This document shows, piece by piece, positions 23,989 through 36,747 of a DNA stretch of 64,000 bases. Below the pieces are notes generated by a model. That model was given only the letters and a program-made list of their open reading frames with translations, searched no databases and was not told the origin of the DNA. The stretch lies in the NCBI RefSeq assembly GCF_036669915.1, contig NC_089325.1:3356683-3420682 (forward strand), written 5' to 3'. Position 1 is the stretch's first letter, and every line of letters begins with the position of its first letter. The translations under genes and the position numbers were made by a program. The stretch comes from Pocillopora verrucosa. Lineage: Eukaryota; Cnidaria; Anthozoa; Scleractinia; Pocilloporidae.

Positions 23989-26008
23989 ATGGAAGGTAGC
24001 TCAGTTTCAGAGTACAGAAAATTTCTTTTCTCCTTGTGTGAAGAAATAACGGAAGAAAACCTACAAAAGTTGAAGTATTTATGCCTCGATCGATTAACAA
24101 CAAGAGAATTGGAGGAGATAAACACCGCCACGAATTTGTTTAAATGCCTAGAGATAAAACAAGAGATAAGAAAAGACGATCTAAATTTGTTGGAGGATCT
24201 TCTTACGCAAATAGGTCGCTACGATTTAGTGGAGAAACTAAAGGAGTTCAAGAGCAGGCGCAGCTTTGATTGTGGCGCGAGTGGTTCCATTAAGTTTCAA
24301 GTTGATGTTAACATGGAAGATGTTCCCGACGCTGCCGAGCCAACCGCGAATGTAGCTGGCGACAAAAATGATCTCACAGCTCTTGCTTCAAGTGGTGAGT
24401 TTGAATTATAAATCTGATATGTGATAAAAATTCAATAATGGCTGCCTGTGTTTTTATTTTAAAAATTGAACTGATGCGTGACAAGATATTGTTTTGATTC
24501 AGAGTCACGACGATGTTAAGACAATGTCTCTTTTGTCCACCAGACACTTTCTCTTTGGTTGCGATCCTGTGAGTACCTTAGACCGTCCAGGGTCGCAAAT
24601 TTTGTAGTGTTTTTCAGGGATACATGAAAAATGTGGAGAATGCAAGTTTTATTTGGAAATGATAGTGGTGAGAGTTCCCAATACCCTTTTGTAAAACCCA
24701 CTCACGTAAAAATATTTGGCCTTGTCACGCATCACGAATAATATCTAAAACTATTTCACGTCACGCAAAATTCAAGACGATCGCACTGAACTAATATTTT
24801 ACTTTTATATTGTCGCGACCAATCTTTCACGACGAAAGATGACGTAACGTCTTATCTTATTTGTTATAGAACCATTAGGGATCTGTTTTATGACTTTTAT
24901 TGATGCATCTGAAGTCCATCTCTTGTCAAAACCATAGTCTGAAAACCAAACCACAGCCGTTCGAGAACAATGTACATTTTCTAGACATAAATAGCTGGAT
25001 ATTCATCACGCAAAACAACTAGTAAGCGAAGCAACTTAATTCAGCTTTAAATTTACGGGTCACGTTTGAATATAAAAATTCGCTCACGTGGACATGAAAA
25101 GATCTTATCGTCTCTAATCACGATTCGCACATAAAGAAATAAAGTCACGATTCATTAGTAAAAAAAAAAAACGCCCAACCACGCTTCACGTGAAAAGTAG
25201 ACGGGACCTTCAATCGTGTTTTAAGAAATTTGACTCCCTAAAGTGGATGTCTATACATGTATAGCACCCCACTATAGCTATAAAGTTAGGAGTGTAAATA
25301 AAAAGTCAGTACTCTGAATACTAATCTTTTTTCAATCAACATATGAGCAACTTTAGTGAGCTGCTTCACAGCGCCACTAGACTGAGATAAAAAATTTCGA
25401 ATAGTGCTATACTCATGCATTCTCTTGGTTAAACTTGTCATCAGTTGCTATCTGTTTTAATCTTGTCCATCCTTAATCTTTGTTGTTTTGCCTTTGTTCT
25501 TATGTGCTCCTTTTTTATTTTTCTACTTTACAAAACAAATATTTCAAAGTCCTCGAGTTGAGGTAATTTTGCTCGTCACACAAAATGACCCCAAACATTG
25601 AGACATATTCAAAGTATATTCAGTTATTCATAAATGTCACACAAATCGTTTTCACGCATACAGAACTTTCCATCACGTGACTGAAATGTTCCGCTTTTCT
25701 ACTCAGGGTCTGAAGAAATCCTGTTGAGAGACGTCAGCGCAGACGTTTTTGAAGAACTTGGTTTTTTACTAAATCCTTCTTCATTTAAAAGTTGGAAAAT
25801 TCTGGCAGGTAAGCTTGGCTACACCCTCAACCATGTAACAAATTTCAAATTGTGTCCAACGAACAGCACCCAAATGCTGCTTCAGGATTGGTCCCATCGT
25901 GGAGATGCTACAGTTCTGAAGTTGTACCAGACCCTCATGGATATAGGACGCGAAGATGCAGCCCAGAAACTGAAGAGGATTTTATTTCCTTCTCGTGGTA
26001 CATTGTAG
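23989..26008 (+). CDS. FADD: FADD homologue (death effector domain plus death domain adaptor)
   Basis: Two exons, 23989-24394 and 25707-26008, joined in phase 1 (AGTG|GTGAGT, CTACTCAG|GG), giving about 235 residues, close to the usual length of about 200. Residues 4-88 form a death effector domain: KFLFSLCEEI, a charged middle, and a last helix LLTQIGRYDLVEKL with the RxDL signature of DEDs. A 50-residue polar linker carries the intron. Residues about 148-230 form a death domain with SWKILAGKLGY, LLQDWSHRGDATVLKLYQTL and DIGREDAAQKLK. Family role: the death domain docks on activated receptors and the DED recruits caspase-8-type caspases in the cytosol. DED-then-DD order and the lack of a protease domain distinguish it from caspases and from CARD adaptors. 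The death-domain receptor upstream is a natural partner. No frame damage is seen. Confidence 0.92.
24395..25706 (+). other. FADD intron, rich in TCACG motifs
   Basis: A 1.3-kb intron. From about 24,720 to 25,680 the pentamer TCACG recurs about a dozen times (for example GTCACGCATCACG, TTCACGTCACGC, AATCACGATTC, CATCACGTGAC). This is far above what an AT-rich intron would be expected to show and may mark a degraded DNA transposon with repeated subterminal motifs. Confidence 0.55.
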
Positions 26009-26989
26009 ATCTTGTAGACGTGAAAGTTTTGTTTGCCTACTATGACGATGCGAGTTATCTCCTGATAAACGGAACTAAGATTTTTCTTAGGGCATGTGCA
26101 GGTTTTCAAATCCATCCTACTTAGCCGCCTCTACCACAAGAATCTACTGTCTGCTATTGTTGTTTTATTGAATTGTTTGAAATAATTAGTTTAGAAAAAC
26201 AAGAAGAGTTAAAGACTTGAGATAATAGCCCTTTTACTAGTAGAGCTAAATTTCTCATTTTACGTTTTATTGTTTTTCCTCCAGCATTGTTATAAATAAT
26301 GAGAAATATTAAGAAATATTAAGGCACGCACGCACGCGTGTGCTTGCGCTCAGGTAGCCGATAGTGAAACTAAGGCCCAAAGAATGGGGCGCTTTCTTGG
26401 TTTAGGTTTGTTGCTAGAGCAACGTTTGGAGATGACAGTGTCGAGGCCAACCTCGTTGTCAGGGCGCTTTTCCTCTCAAATGAAGAGGGGTGACCCCTCC
26501 TCTTTTTTTAAATTGAGACTGAAATGGGTGCATGTTTTGTCAAACCTTTTAACGAAAAGAAAAGAACTAAGAAATTTAAGGTGGCTAGAGTTTCATTTGT
26601 TTGTTGTATAGTCTAATTTTATGATGTTATATAACTTTGTTTTTGTGATTAGAGTTACCTGTTCAGGAGAAAATCATCTGCCGCCAATCTTTGATGCTAC
26701 AGCGACTTTGTAGAATATTTGCTTATTTCGAATAAGGCCATTGTTTGGAGCAGCGGCCGCCGTTGAATTTTCCATGGGTTTGAGTACAGGTTTAGGTCGA
26801 TAAGATATACATAGAGCGTTTAGAACAAAGAACTTGTTGATATCTCATTAATTTGAATCATGCTCTTTCGGAGCTGCATTTAGGCATTTACTAGACGGAA
26901 AACCTGTCTAGATTTCAGGTATTCAACAAGGAAACAACTGCTTTCATTTATGGAAGGGATTTTCGCTCCTATTTATAAAGTTGACCGAA
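26009..26989. other. FADD 3' region, no gene seen
   Basis: It contains a GCAC/GCGT microsatellite-like stretch near 26,325-26,350. No further coding sequence is supported before the segmental duplications start. Confidence 0.4.
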
Positions 26990-27551
26990 GACGGTTAACA
27001 AGCTCAAGTTACAGGATGTGGCATTCGCACGTCCTGCACTAATGCGTTTCAACAACAAACGCTGGTTTATGTTTGCGGTCGATTGATTTTCCCCTTTTAG
27101 ACATAGTGGAAGGATTATGCCCACTATCTTTGCTGACTCAGCATTAATGATGATAAAAAGAAACTCAAGATTTTGAAAGAAAACATCGATCTTGATATTT
27201 TTAGTTTTTCCTCCAAGTCGTTTGTTGAGGGGTTAAAGCTTTCATGATTTCTCTTGACGGGTTCGTCTTGGGCCCCGAAATGATCTCAACAATCATAATT
27301 CTCATCTATCGGTTTACCATTTGAAAAAACATGAAGGAGATAGCCGATGAATATAACCTAGTCCGAAACCATTTGCCTCACCCCTTAAGTATAGATGATT
27401 GATGGATATCAATATCATGCTGTGATGAAGTGAATTAGTTTCCCTTTAGAGTTCCTCTGGAGCTGAAACAGGAACTTCTCTTTCTCTAACTAATAAACAA
27501 CTACTTAAATATAGGAAAAGTAAAAACTTGCTTCCTTGAGGAACTTAAGTA

Positions 27552-27981
27552 CAGTCGAACCTGTAAGTGGTCACCCACGGGGAATGGCGGGGTGACCGCT
27601 TAATGCACGTTGACTGCTAAATAAAGGAGTAAAACGCGTTAACAGACGCTTTTTGTCCTAACAGTCTTAAGAAAGAAAATAATCTGCAATACCACAGGTC
27701 ATTTGAACTCAAAGAACTGACATTGATTTCAGGAGATAAATATGGAATAAATTTGACTTGAGGGATTATTCTTAGTTTTATTTGAGTGGTTCTGCTTTAG
27801 CTGACCTTCCAATACAGGTGGAAGACAAAAAAAACCAAAAAAAAGATTGGAATTCAGTCAATGCTGACCACTTAGTTGCGGTTTGAATTCCTTTTTAATA
27901 AGGGAAAAAATGTCGGTACATTGACAGCCGACATCCGACAACAGACTATCGACAACCGACCGCTTCATATAAGTTCGACTT
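27552..27981. mobile_element. MITE with CAGTCGAACCTGT ends, copy 1
   Basis: Starts CAGTCGAACCTGTAAGTGGT after TA and ends in a near-inverted copy, TAAGTTCGACTT, before TA. About 430 bp, no coding capacity. A TA target and these ends fit a non-autonomous Tc1/mariner or pogo-type element. Confidence 0.65.
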
Positions 27982-28271
27982 TAATCGATTGTTCAATTCA
28001 GTAGATGGACGATGCCAGTGATACAGACCGTTTTTATCAACATTATTTCGACACCAGCGCTAATTTTTAGATTTTTTTTGTTAGCTTTTTAGTGCAACAT
28101 TTCGAACAGAAGATAAAATGCCTCCAAATCTGAAAATTTGCCAAAGAATGGATTCTTATGTCCAAAGTACACTGAGAAACCGCTTACTTGACAACTGGGA
28201 ATTGCTCAATGCCGAAAGCACTTGAGATCAACCACGTGACCGTCGAAATTCCCTATTATAGCTTGATCTAA

Positions 28272-28975
28272 GGCAGGGGTCGCACTAGTGCTTTTGGTGT
28301 TTACATTGGACATAGAATCTGTCATAGCATGCTTGCGACAAGTGCGACCCTTTTGTCGCGTCCAGACATAACTATGTCCGAAGGACCTAAAGATCAAACA
28401 AGCCGATGTCCTGCCTCAAAGCAGGTCATATCTTGTCTAATGGCCTTAAAATAACAATTTTTTATTTTTCTTCTGTCGTCAACGTCAATCAAATCTGAAA
28501 TACGGGCAGAAATTGGAGTTTTGTAATTCTGCAAAGGCAACACGTGTGCACTGCTAGCTACAGCTATCGGGTTAAAATTTTAGTCACCGGTTTTCTCTTC
28601 AAACGTTTTATCATGGCGAATTTCAACCCAGTAATTGACATCCGTCGACGTCGGTTTAAAGCGGCAAGGGCCAACATTTGCCGTTGGCGAATGTTGTACA
28701 ATGCGTACAAACCAATAAGGTTTTGTACATTGAACAAATTAAACAGAGATTGAAGAAATGTCGCTAATAAAACTAGCACCAGCCTCATGTCTAAAAATTA
28801 TATTTGGCGCTCTTTTCGCGCGTGAAATATAAAGAGTTGACAGACTGGTTTCAAATATCATTTATGTCGCGCAAGTGCGACCTTCATGACTCCCGTGGTG
28901 TAAATGTCGCGACATATTTATGGGACAACTTATGACGCGACATAAGAAAAATAAGGCCACAGTGCGACCCCTGCC
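28272..28975. mobile_element. Harbinger-type non-autonomous element with TAA target duplication
   Basis: Both ends carry the exact 15-bp inverted repeat GGCAGGGGTCGCACT, flanked by TAA on each side. A three-base TWA target and these ends fit the PIF/Harbinger superfamily. The paralogous positions near 34,510, 50,154 and 57,930 in other block A copies keep one TAA and lack the 704-bp insert. An open frame of 74 codons on the minus strand (28,564-28,788) has no recognised transposase motif. Confidence 0.8.
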
Positions 28976-30932
28976 TAAGCTGATAGCATTTCCTTCCTAC
29001 CGCGTGGCCAGATCAGGCGTCGAAAAGACTTCTGTAACTTTAAACATTCGGTATTCAATCCTGGGATTGCAAGAGGAGGCTGTTTAGAAGGTATTTATGT
29101 ACACAATTTTTTGTTTGTTGTTTTTTCCTGTATGTTTCGGGGTAGTTTGGTACAATGACGTTTTAAAGTTATCGATAATTTCAGGCTGAATGTTACCGCA
29201 TGTTACCACCTATATGTAGACGAAAACGTCGCATTTACATTTACTGAGCATGGAAATCTATGGTTTCTGAGCGTTATCAATCAGAAATGTTGGCTAAATG
29301 ATGATTCACTATTTTAAGCGGTTCAGTTTTCACATTTCACACAATTCCGTGGCTGGTTCCTAATTTTTGCTAAATTTCCTGAGTTATGATATCCAGTTAG
29401 CAGCGCAATATTAGATAACAATGACGAAGCCATTAGTAAACACAGCCATCGGGCTGATATGGAAATTATCTTGAACTTGTGATTTCCCGCCAGGCGAGAT
29501 CCACCGTTCTATTTCTTCACCTTCTCAGATTTAGCGAGACGAGTCGTTATTTTTTATTTACATTTTAAATTCTTATGCTCTGAAGTAAGCCAAGGTCACA
29601 ACCGCTTGACAAAAGCTTACCAAGCAATATTTTTGTTTTATTTTCAGTCGAATAATTTCTTAACCGCTCAGGTTTTATCATGAGTTCCTTTTACACGCGA
29701 TGAGGTCTAATCTTAAGAGTACTTCAGTTATTTCATTCAGGATGTTAAAACACGAAAAGACATATACTGTTTTGACATCTAAGAGATCATATGACTGAAC
29801 ATACTTCACACAAAAAAACCCACGGAAATGAGACATAATTAGCTTCTTTGATATTTACCGAACATTCAGTTAAACTGTCAATTTTTGGTTCCAATATGTA
29901 ATTGAAACATCCCTAAAAGTTGGTACGTTGAATGCTCTACAACAATCGTGATGTTTATTCTCTGCTTTACACACAATCAGTGACAGTCTTTAGAATAATC
30001 GAGAGTTTAATTGTTCCGTTCTTTTGATAGGTTTCAAAACTCAGCAGAAATTAATCACCCGCAACAAATTTTCGAACGATCACGTGACGGTCAGAATAGG
30101 ATCACTTCTCACTAAAAGACCTCTACTTTTCCGACCGTATCAGTTACGATATCTATAAAAAAATTAAAGAGACCGCTACGGAATATGTCATAGTTCTTCA
30201 TTTTATAGAAAAAGAGACAAAAAGAAAGGAAAAAAAAAAAAAAAAACACGCGCGAGTGTGAAAAGAGTGTCTCGACAATACCTTTGCTCGGCAGGTATTG
30301 TATTGATGTTACCGTAAACATTTCCATTAAGAATTCAAATGCTCACAAGATCTTGCATAGATAATGTGCCGTTCTAATCTTTCGTCAACTCCCCAATAAC
30401 AAGGAAATATTACATGTAAAACGTTTCAGAAATTAGTCTTCTGAGGCGTAACTCCGGCTACACATCATTCTGTCGAAAACCTGAAAAAGCTGTACCACGC
30501 TTCCTAATCAAGTTACAGTTTATTCAATTGATTTTATGATTCTATTACAACGCTTCGGTTAACTCCCACTCACAGTTCTTAGCTTATTTGAAAGAGACAC
30601 TAAAAACGTGAGGCAGCAGGCACGTGGAACAAGGCCATATATGGGCTTTAAAAAAAATAAATAAAACGTGACAGATAAATGCTATGTAGCAGACAAACTA
30701 AATCACTCACAAGTGTAAATCAAATTAAGTCGAATTAACGTATCGTAAAAGTTCCAACAACTCTTATAGTGATTATTACTTCACTTATGCTGCGTTAATG
30801 CTCCCTTGGGTCGTCAATCAACACAGACAGGATTTAATTGGGTCCTTGACATTGCTTATGACAAAAACCGAGAATCACTCAACATGATAGCTCTTTTTTT
30901 AAGTATTTGTTTTTCTGCTTGTGTGGAGGATT

Positions 30933-30958
30933 AATTTGCATGTTATAACATGCAAATT
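30933..30958. repeat. Perfect 26-bp palindrome with two octamer motifs
   Basis: Each half contains ATTTGCAT, the POU-domain octamer, around a TTATAA centre. The related copies near 52,142 and 59,881 have diverged from symmetry. Confidence 0.7.
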
Positions 30959-31800
30959 AGCAAATTGGGCCAGCTTAAATAAATCTTTGAAAATTTAAAA
31001 TATGTGAAGTCATTACGCCTTGAATGGGGAAGAAAAAAGCCAAGTCTGCGATCATTTTAAAAGTATTCTCTGCGTCTCTTATTAGACTCGGAAAATTAGT
31101 TTCATTTTTATATCTTCCGCTAACTTAGTTTTTACTTATTAAATACACGGTCAGTAACCTTCAAGCTTGATGCTTTATAGGATTAGTGGAGTTGATTAAC
31201 AATTACGAAGTTTTATGATGATTGATGATGATATTTGTTTGGGTCGAAATTCTTTCTTTTCGTTCATAAGCGGAACAAGAGAAGCGAGCCGGCAAGGGCG
31301 ATAGTTCTTGTTTTATACACATGCTGTACCTTTTAATGGCTTAGCTCTCCTCTGGGTTCTTTGTAAATCAGTGGTTGAGCATCCAAGCGGGAAATCGGAA
31401 GGTTGAATGATCGATACTCAAAAATTCAGAAGTTTTCTTTGTCTCTCGCTCGGATAACATCTTTTTCCAAGACTTGCTTCTTTAGGTGCAAGGCAAACAT
31501 GAGGAGGGGAGGGAGAGGGTGAGTTCACTCCGTCACAGTATGATCACGCATGGACTATAGGAGAACGGAATCAGTTCAAAAGAGTTACAACTGCTCAAAA
31601 ATATAAAAATCTGGCATCTTTCTAATCATTTTTATCGATGAATAACTTAACGGATATTACACACACACACAAATATGTTTTCGTTTGAGAAGCTAAGATG
31701 TTTTCGGACAGAACCAAGGAAAGCGACGTTTAGGCCTAAAGCGAAAAGAAAAAACGTTTCCATAGTTATTTTCATCAACAGATCTAGGATTATTGTGTTG

Positions 31801-33580
31801 TCCACACCTTTTAAAAGAATAAGCAATAAATGACACAGCTACGGATAAGTAAATTTTTTTTCATTTTGAGGCGGTGCTTGGTAATTATTTGCAAGTTTAC
31901 AGCTCGCTCTCCATTTTTATTTCCGGTTTCACTAATAAGTTAGTGTAATATTTGACCCGCGAGTCTGGCGCGCGTAACAGAGTGAGTTAATGTCTGGTTT
32001 TGCCTGCCATGAAGAACTACTCGTCACGCTTTTGTATACATTAACCCTTTACCTCCCAAGATCTCATTAGTAATTCTCCTTACTGTCTGCCATATAGTTC
32101 TTGTGATGTTAGTTTGGAGAATTTAGTATTGGATCAACTAATAATCTCCTAATCAATATTTTTCTTTATTCTCATCACTTATCTGCTTGATATTGTACTG
32201 ATATTGTAAGGAGAAATTCAGTCTTGGTCACTCATGGGAGTAAAAGGGTTAAACACAAAAAGGCGAGATCCTTTGTTCCTCTAAAATTCTAACGCATTCT
32301 TAGCTTCTCCCCTAAAACTACGAGTCGCTCTGTCAGATATGTTTTATGTATATTATATATATAAACATATATATATTTTATTTCGATATATTCGAACGTG
32401 ATAGAACACCGAAGCATGAAAATCAGTCTTGCCACAGCATGAAATCGCAAATTTACGCATCTTTAACTCCTGCGTAAATTGGCGATTTCATGCTTAGCGT
32501 TCTCTAGGATCACGAGGAAATAACTCTCGCACGTTTCGTATTAACATATACCAGCCGGCAGGCTCTTGCATGTATGCAATACTGTTAATGAAATCGTTAG
32601 CTACAGGTTCCAGTTCCCTCACTGTATTCGTATCATATATTCCTTCACTCTATTTCCTTTTAAGCACTTTTATCCCTCATTTGTTGAGATTTTTTTATCG
32701 AAACTCTCGTCAGAACCTTTCGAGGTTAATTTTGGCTCTCGCTGCTTATGTGTGCCGGAAACATGTACGTGCTAAAATGATGTGTTGGCATCATTATGAA
32801 ATATTTTGGTTAGTACCATGATTACGTAACAAGGAAGCAAAAAGATCCTTGAAAAGCGGGTAGACCGTGAAGAAGACCTAAACATAGAAAGAACACTTTT
32901 AAAAAGTTCCAGCGGTCATAACCAGGTTGGGTTTTCGCGCAACTCTCTACACCTGTTAGCTGAAAAAGTAAGCTTCTTTTTAACCTACAATAGTCAGCTT
33001 CCTACTCTACAAAGGCTGTTCGTGACTTATGCCGTTCGTTGTATCAGTTGCCGTGAGAAATGGTAAACACCAATTCAATAGAAAAACTGATCACGTACCA
33101 ATTCAATAGGGAAAACCCCTTCAGACCTAATTATAATACCGCCTCAGAAGTAATACCCGACATAAACATGCATGAAGAAAAAAAGAGCGGCATACATGGT
33201 AAACTGATTTACTATATAAATCACCTGATAATTTTCTATCGCAAAATTTGAGCGAGGCTGTAGACGAAGCCCTGACAATTCAAAACTCTGCAAAGAAAGA
33301 CAGGAAGGTATGATAATGGAACAACATAAAGCGACATTATAGTGATCACTGGAATCTCGTGGAGTTTTTGTCGATTAGCTGAGGAAAAAAAGCTTCAAGC
33401 AATGCAGCTCTTACTATTGTGGTCATATTCCAAGGATAAACCTTTTAATTTCGCGGCTGCGCTTTTAGGCCTGCTGTATATTCATGATATTCAAGATTGA
33501 ATTCACTCTATTACCGACCAACTTTCACAGAAAAGATCAGCATTGCAAGTGTCTGACTTTTTTTGTTGTTGTTGTTGTCA
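31801..33580. repeat. Duplication block B, copy 1 (old)
   Basis: Matches 43,980-45,140, 53,210-54,640 and 60,430-61,850. Landmarks: CATTCTTAGC, GAAGCATGAAAATCAGTCTTG, ATACCAGCCGG, TTTCGAGGTTAATTTTG, and CGAGGCTGTAGACGAAGCCC. It carries a 59-bp hairpin insertion at 32,436-32,494 absent from the others. Confidence 0.85.
32436..32494. mobile_element. 59-bp near-perfect hairpin insertion
   Basis: Arms at 32,436-32,459 and 32,471-32,494 pair over 24 bp with one mismatch and an 11-nt loop. The paralogous blocks read CTTGCATAGCG without it (43,980-, 53,640-, 60,860- and 63,420-kb copies). Confidence 0.75.
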
Positions 33581-33599
33581 CCAGTGGGTCTTGGCTATT

Positions 33600-34080
33600 G
33601 TCGGCGTTTAGTACGGCAGTAGGATAGCATTTGTTATTTAGAATTTATGTTATCAATTTTTCCCTATTTGGGCCATTCCGTCATTCTTCTTTAGTTTAAA
33701 CTAATTGACGTGGTCCGCGATAGGGAATGTCTGTTTAAGAGGTTCTTTTCTATATATGCACAATTAGAGCAGCCATTGATTGTTTTTATTCACTAGCCTT
33801 CCCTATGTAAACAGCTTCCATTACCTTCGAAGCTGATTTCTCAGACGTATCGACGTTTTGGGCTACTGAAGAGAGTGTAAGGCTTTCACCAAATGTCGCA
33901 GAGCCCAGATCTCTTATATTGATTCACCAACGTACGTGTTCGATGAAGTTGTCAATCATTTTATTGTAATTTTTGAAACTGAAGATGTTTTTGTCTTCGG
34001 TCGTTATCAAACCAAATGAAAGCTTTTCGATAGAGTTATTTTGTATCCGTTTTTACTAAACCAATGATTCAACTCATGCT
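33600..34080. repeat. Duplication block D, copy 1, joined directly to block C remnant (receptor lost)
   Basis: Matches 48,236-48,640 and 57,017-57,420. A short piece like the start of block C (TGGCTATTGTCGGCGTTTA) is followed almost at once by the sequence that in other units lies downstream of the receptor gene (ATTTGTTATTTAGAATTTATG). The receptor is therefore missing from this unit. Confidence 0.75.
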
Positions 34081-36545
34081 TTAACTGACCGATCAATACA
34101 GGTGGGAGACAACATAAACAATTCGTTGGAACTCAGTCAATGGTGACCGCTTAATAGAGTTTGAAATTACACTTTAACGAAAGGAAAAAATTTCGGGACT
34201 TTGACAACCGACCGCTTAATATAGGTTGGGCTGTAATTGATGGTTCGGTCCTAAATGGACGATGCCACTGATATCGACCGTCTCTATCAACCATATCTCG
34301 ACACTAGCGCTAATTTTAAGATTTCTCTAAATTAGGATTTTAGTCCAACATTTCGAACAGAAGAGAAAATACCTCCCTGCAAAATCTAAAAAAATGGCTA
34401 AACAATGGATTATTGTGTCCAAAGAACACTAAGAAACCGCTTAATTGAAAACCGGGAACTGCTCATTCCCGAAAATACTTGAGATGGTCATGTGACCGTC
34501 GAATTTGACGTAAGCCGAGAGCATTTTGTTCTTACCGCGTGGGCAGATCAATCGTTGAGTAGACATCTGTAACTTCAAACACCCGGTAATCAATCTTGAG
34601 CTTGCAAGAGGAGGCTGTTTATAAGGTATTTGTGAATACAATTGTTTTTTGTTTTTTCTTGTATGTTTCGGGGTATTTAGTACAATGACGGTTTAAGGTT
34701 ATCAATAATTCCAGCCTGAATTTTACCGCCGCTATGAAGACTCTATGTAGTTTATGATTTGTGAGCGTTATCGATCAGATTGAAAACGTAAACGAAACCT
34801 AGAAAACCGCTAGGCTGGACCGCTTTTAAAACTACGACTGAACCCATCTGCGACTTCCTCCTTCGTGTCTGTAATATTAGCTAAATAAAAACCAGCTAAT
34901 GTGGCTGGTTCCTAATTTTTGCTGCATTTCCTGAGTTATGATATCTAGTTAACAGCGCAATATTAGATAACAATGACGAACCTATGAATAAACACAGCCA
35001 TCGGGCTGATATGACTTTAGAGTGACTTCCCGTTATGGCGAGATCCACCGTTCTATTTCGGCGATAGTTTCATTCTTCACCTCAGATTTAGCGAAATGAT
35101 TCGTTATTAAGATCTTATGCTTTAAGGGAAGCCAAGGTCACAACCGCTTGACAAAAGCTTACTTGGCAATATTTTCACTTTGTTTTCAGTCGTATAATTT
35201 CTTGACCGCTCAGGTTTTTTTCATTTGTTCCTTTTACACTCGATGAAGTGTAATCTTAAGAATGCTTCAATTATTTCATTCAGGATGTTAACACACGAAA
35301 AGAGATATTGTTTCGACAACTAAGAGATCATATGACTGAACACACTTCAGAACAAAAACCCCAGGAAAATGAGAAGTTTCTTTGATATTTACCAAACACT
35401 CGGTTAAACTGACAATTTTTGGTTTCAATATGTAATTGAAATGTCCTTAAGAGTTCGTACGTTGAATGCTCTACTACGGTCATAGTGTTTATTCTCAGCT
35501 TTACGCACCATGAATATTAGTCTTAACAACGATCAGAAATTTTATTGTTCCGTGCTTTTTATAGGTTTTAAAACTCGGCATCAATCAACCTAGCACAACA
35601 AATTTCCGAACAATCACGTGATGGTCGAGGAAGGATCACATCTCACAAATAAAGGACTTCGACTTTTCTGACCGTATTAGTTACAATTAAACAAAAACTT
35701 AAAGCGACCGTCATGAAATATGTCATAATTCTTCATTTTATAGAAAAAGAGGAAAAAAGAAGGAAAAAAACAAAAAACGTGCGAGTGTGAAGAGGGTACA
35801 TCTCGGCAATGCCTGTGCTCGGCAGACACAGGGTCATATTTCATTCTTGTTTTACCGGAAATATTTGCATTCAAAGTTCAATTGCGCCCAACATCTTGCA
35901 TCAGTAATGTGTCTATCTAATCTTACGTCAACCCCTCAATAACAAGGAAATATTAAATGTAAAACGTTTCAGAAATTAGGCGTATGAGGCGTAACTCAAC
36001 TATACTTCACTCTGTCAAAAACTTGTAAAGACTGTACCATGCTTCTTTATCGAGTTACGCTTTATTCACTTTATTTTACGATTCTATGACAACGCTTTGG
36101 TTAACTCTCACTCACAGCTACTAATTAAATTATAGTGTTTATAGCTGCGAGGATTTCTTATATTCGTTTCTTCACCGCTGTGCACATATATGATTTTCAT
36201 ATATCTACAATCATTATGTTCAAATATCATTACCACATCATCACAGTATGATCAGGCGCATGCATGGACTATAGGAGAACGGAATTAGTTAAAAGAGCAA
36301 CAAAAATACTAAAAAATATTAAAATCTGGCACCGTTTTAATCATTTTCATTCAAGACTAGCTCAACGGATATTACGCAAATGAATATATTTGCGTTTTCG
36401 GACAGGACTAAGGAAGCGATATTTAGGCCAAAATCGAAACAAGAACGTCTCCATTGTTAATCTGATCAATACTAAGATCTAAGAACTTCTATCCGCTGGT
36501 CAGCAGTGAAGCGCGTTACACAGACCTCTTACCCAGACCATCGCC
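34081..36545. repeat. Duplication block A, copy 2 (old), with 5'-truncated MITE
   Basis: Starts inside the CAGTCGAACC MITE (its end GGTTGGGCTGTA lies near 34,225-34,237) and then follows block A to about 36,545 (ACCTCTTACCCAGACCATCGCC). Confidence 0.75.
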
Positions 36546-36747
36546 TTTCATAGAAGCAGTGAGTCTGGCTAAAACGTACGGCTGTATGAATGTATAGCCG
36601 AGTTTGAGGTTAAAATGCAATCCTCGTCACAAGGATATTTTCAAGTGTATTTTCATGAGCGTGTAGAATATTTTCACTGGAGCGTGTAGAATATTGATGT
36701 TCTCCATCGGCGGATTGGCAGGTTGTGAAAGCCATTTCTTAACAATT

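Larger units (their letters stand above)
26990..31800. repeat. Duplication block A, copy 1 (old)
   Basis: Aligns by eye along its length with 48,920-53,070 and, in part, with 57,575-60,430. Shared landmarks include CAGGATGTG(G/T)CATTCGCACGTCCT, CTGACTCAGCATTAATGATGAT, GTTTCGGGGTA, AGGCAGCAGGCAC and ACTATAGGAGAACGGAATCAG. It is interrupted by the Harbinger-type MITE at 28,272-28,975. Confidence 0.85.

Noticed and set aside
28564..28788. 74-codon frame inside the Harbinger-type element as a transposase
   Set aside because: No DDE or Myb-like motif is visible and the opposite strand is equally open; treated as part of a non-autonomous element.
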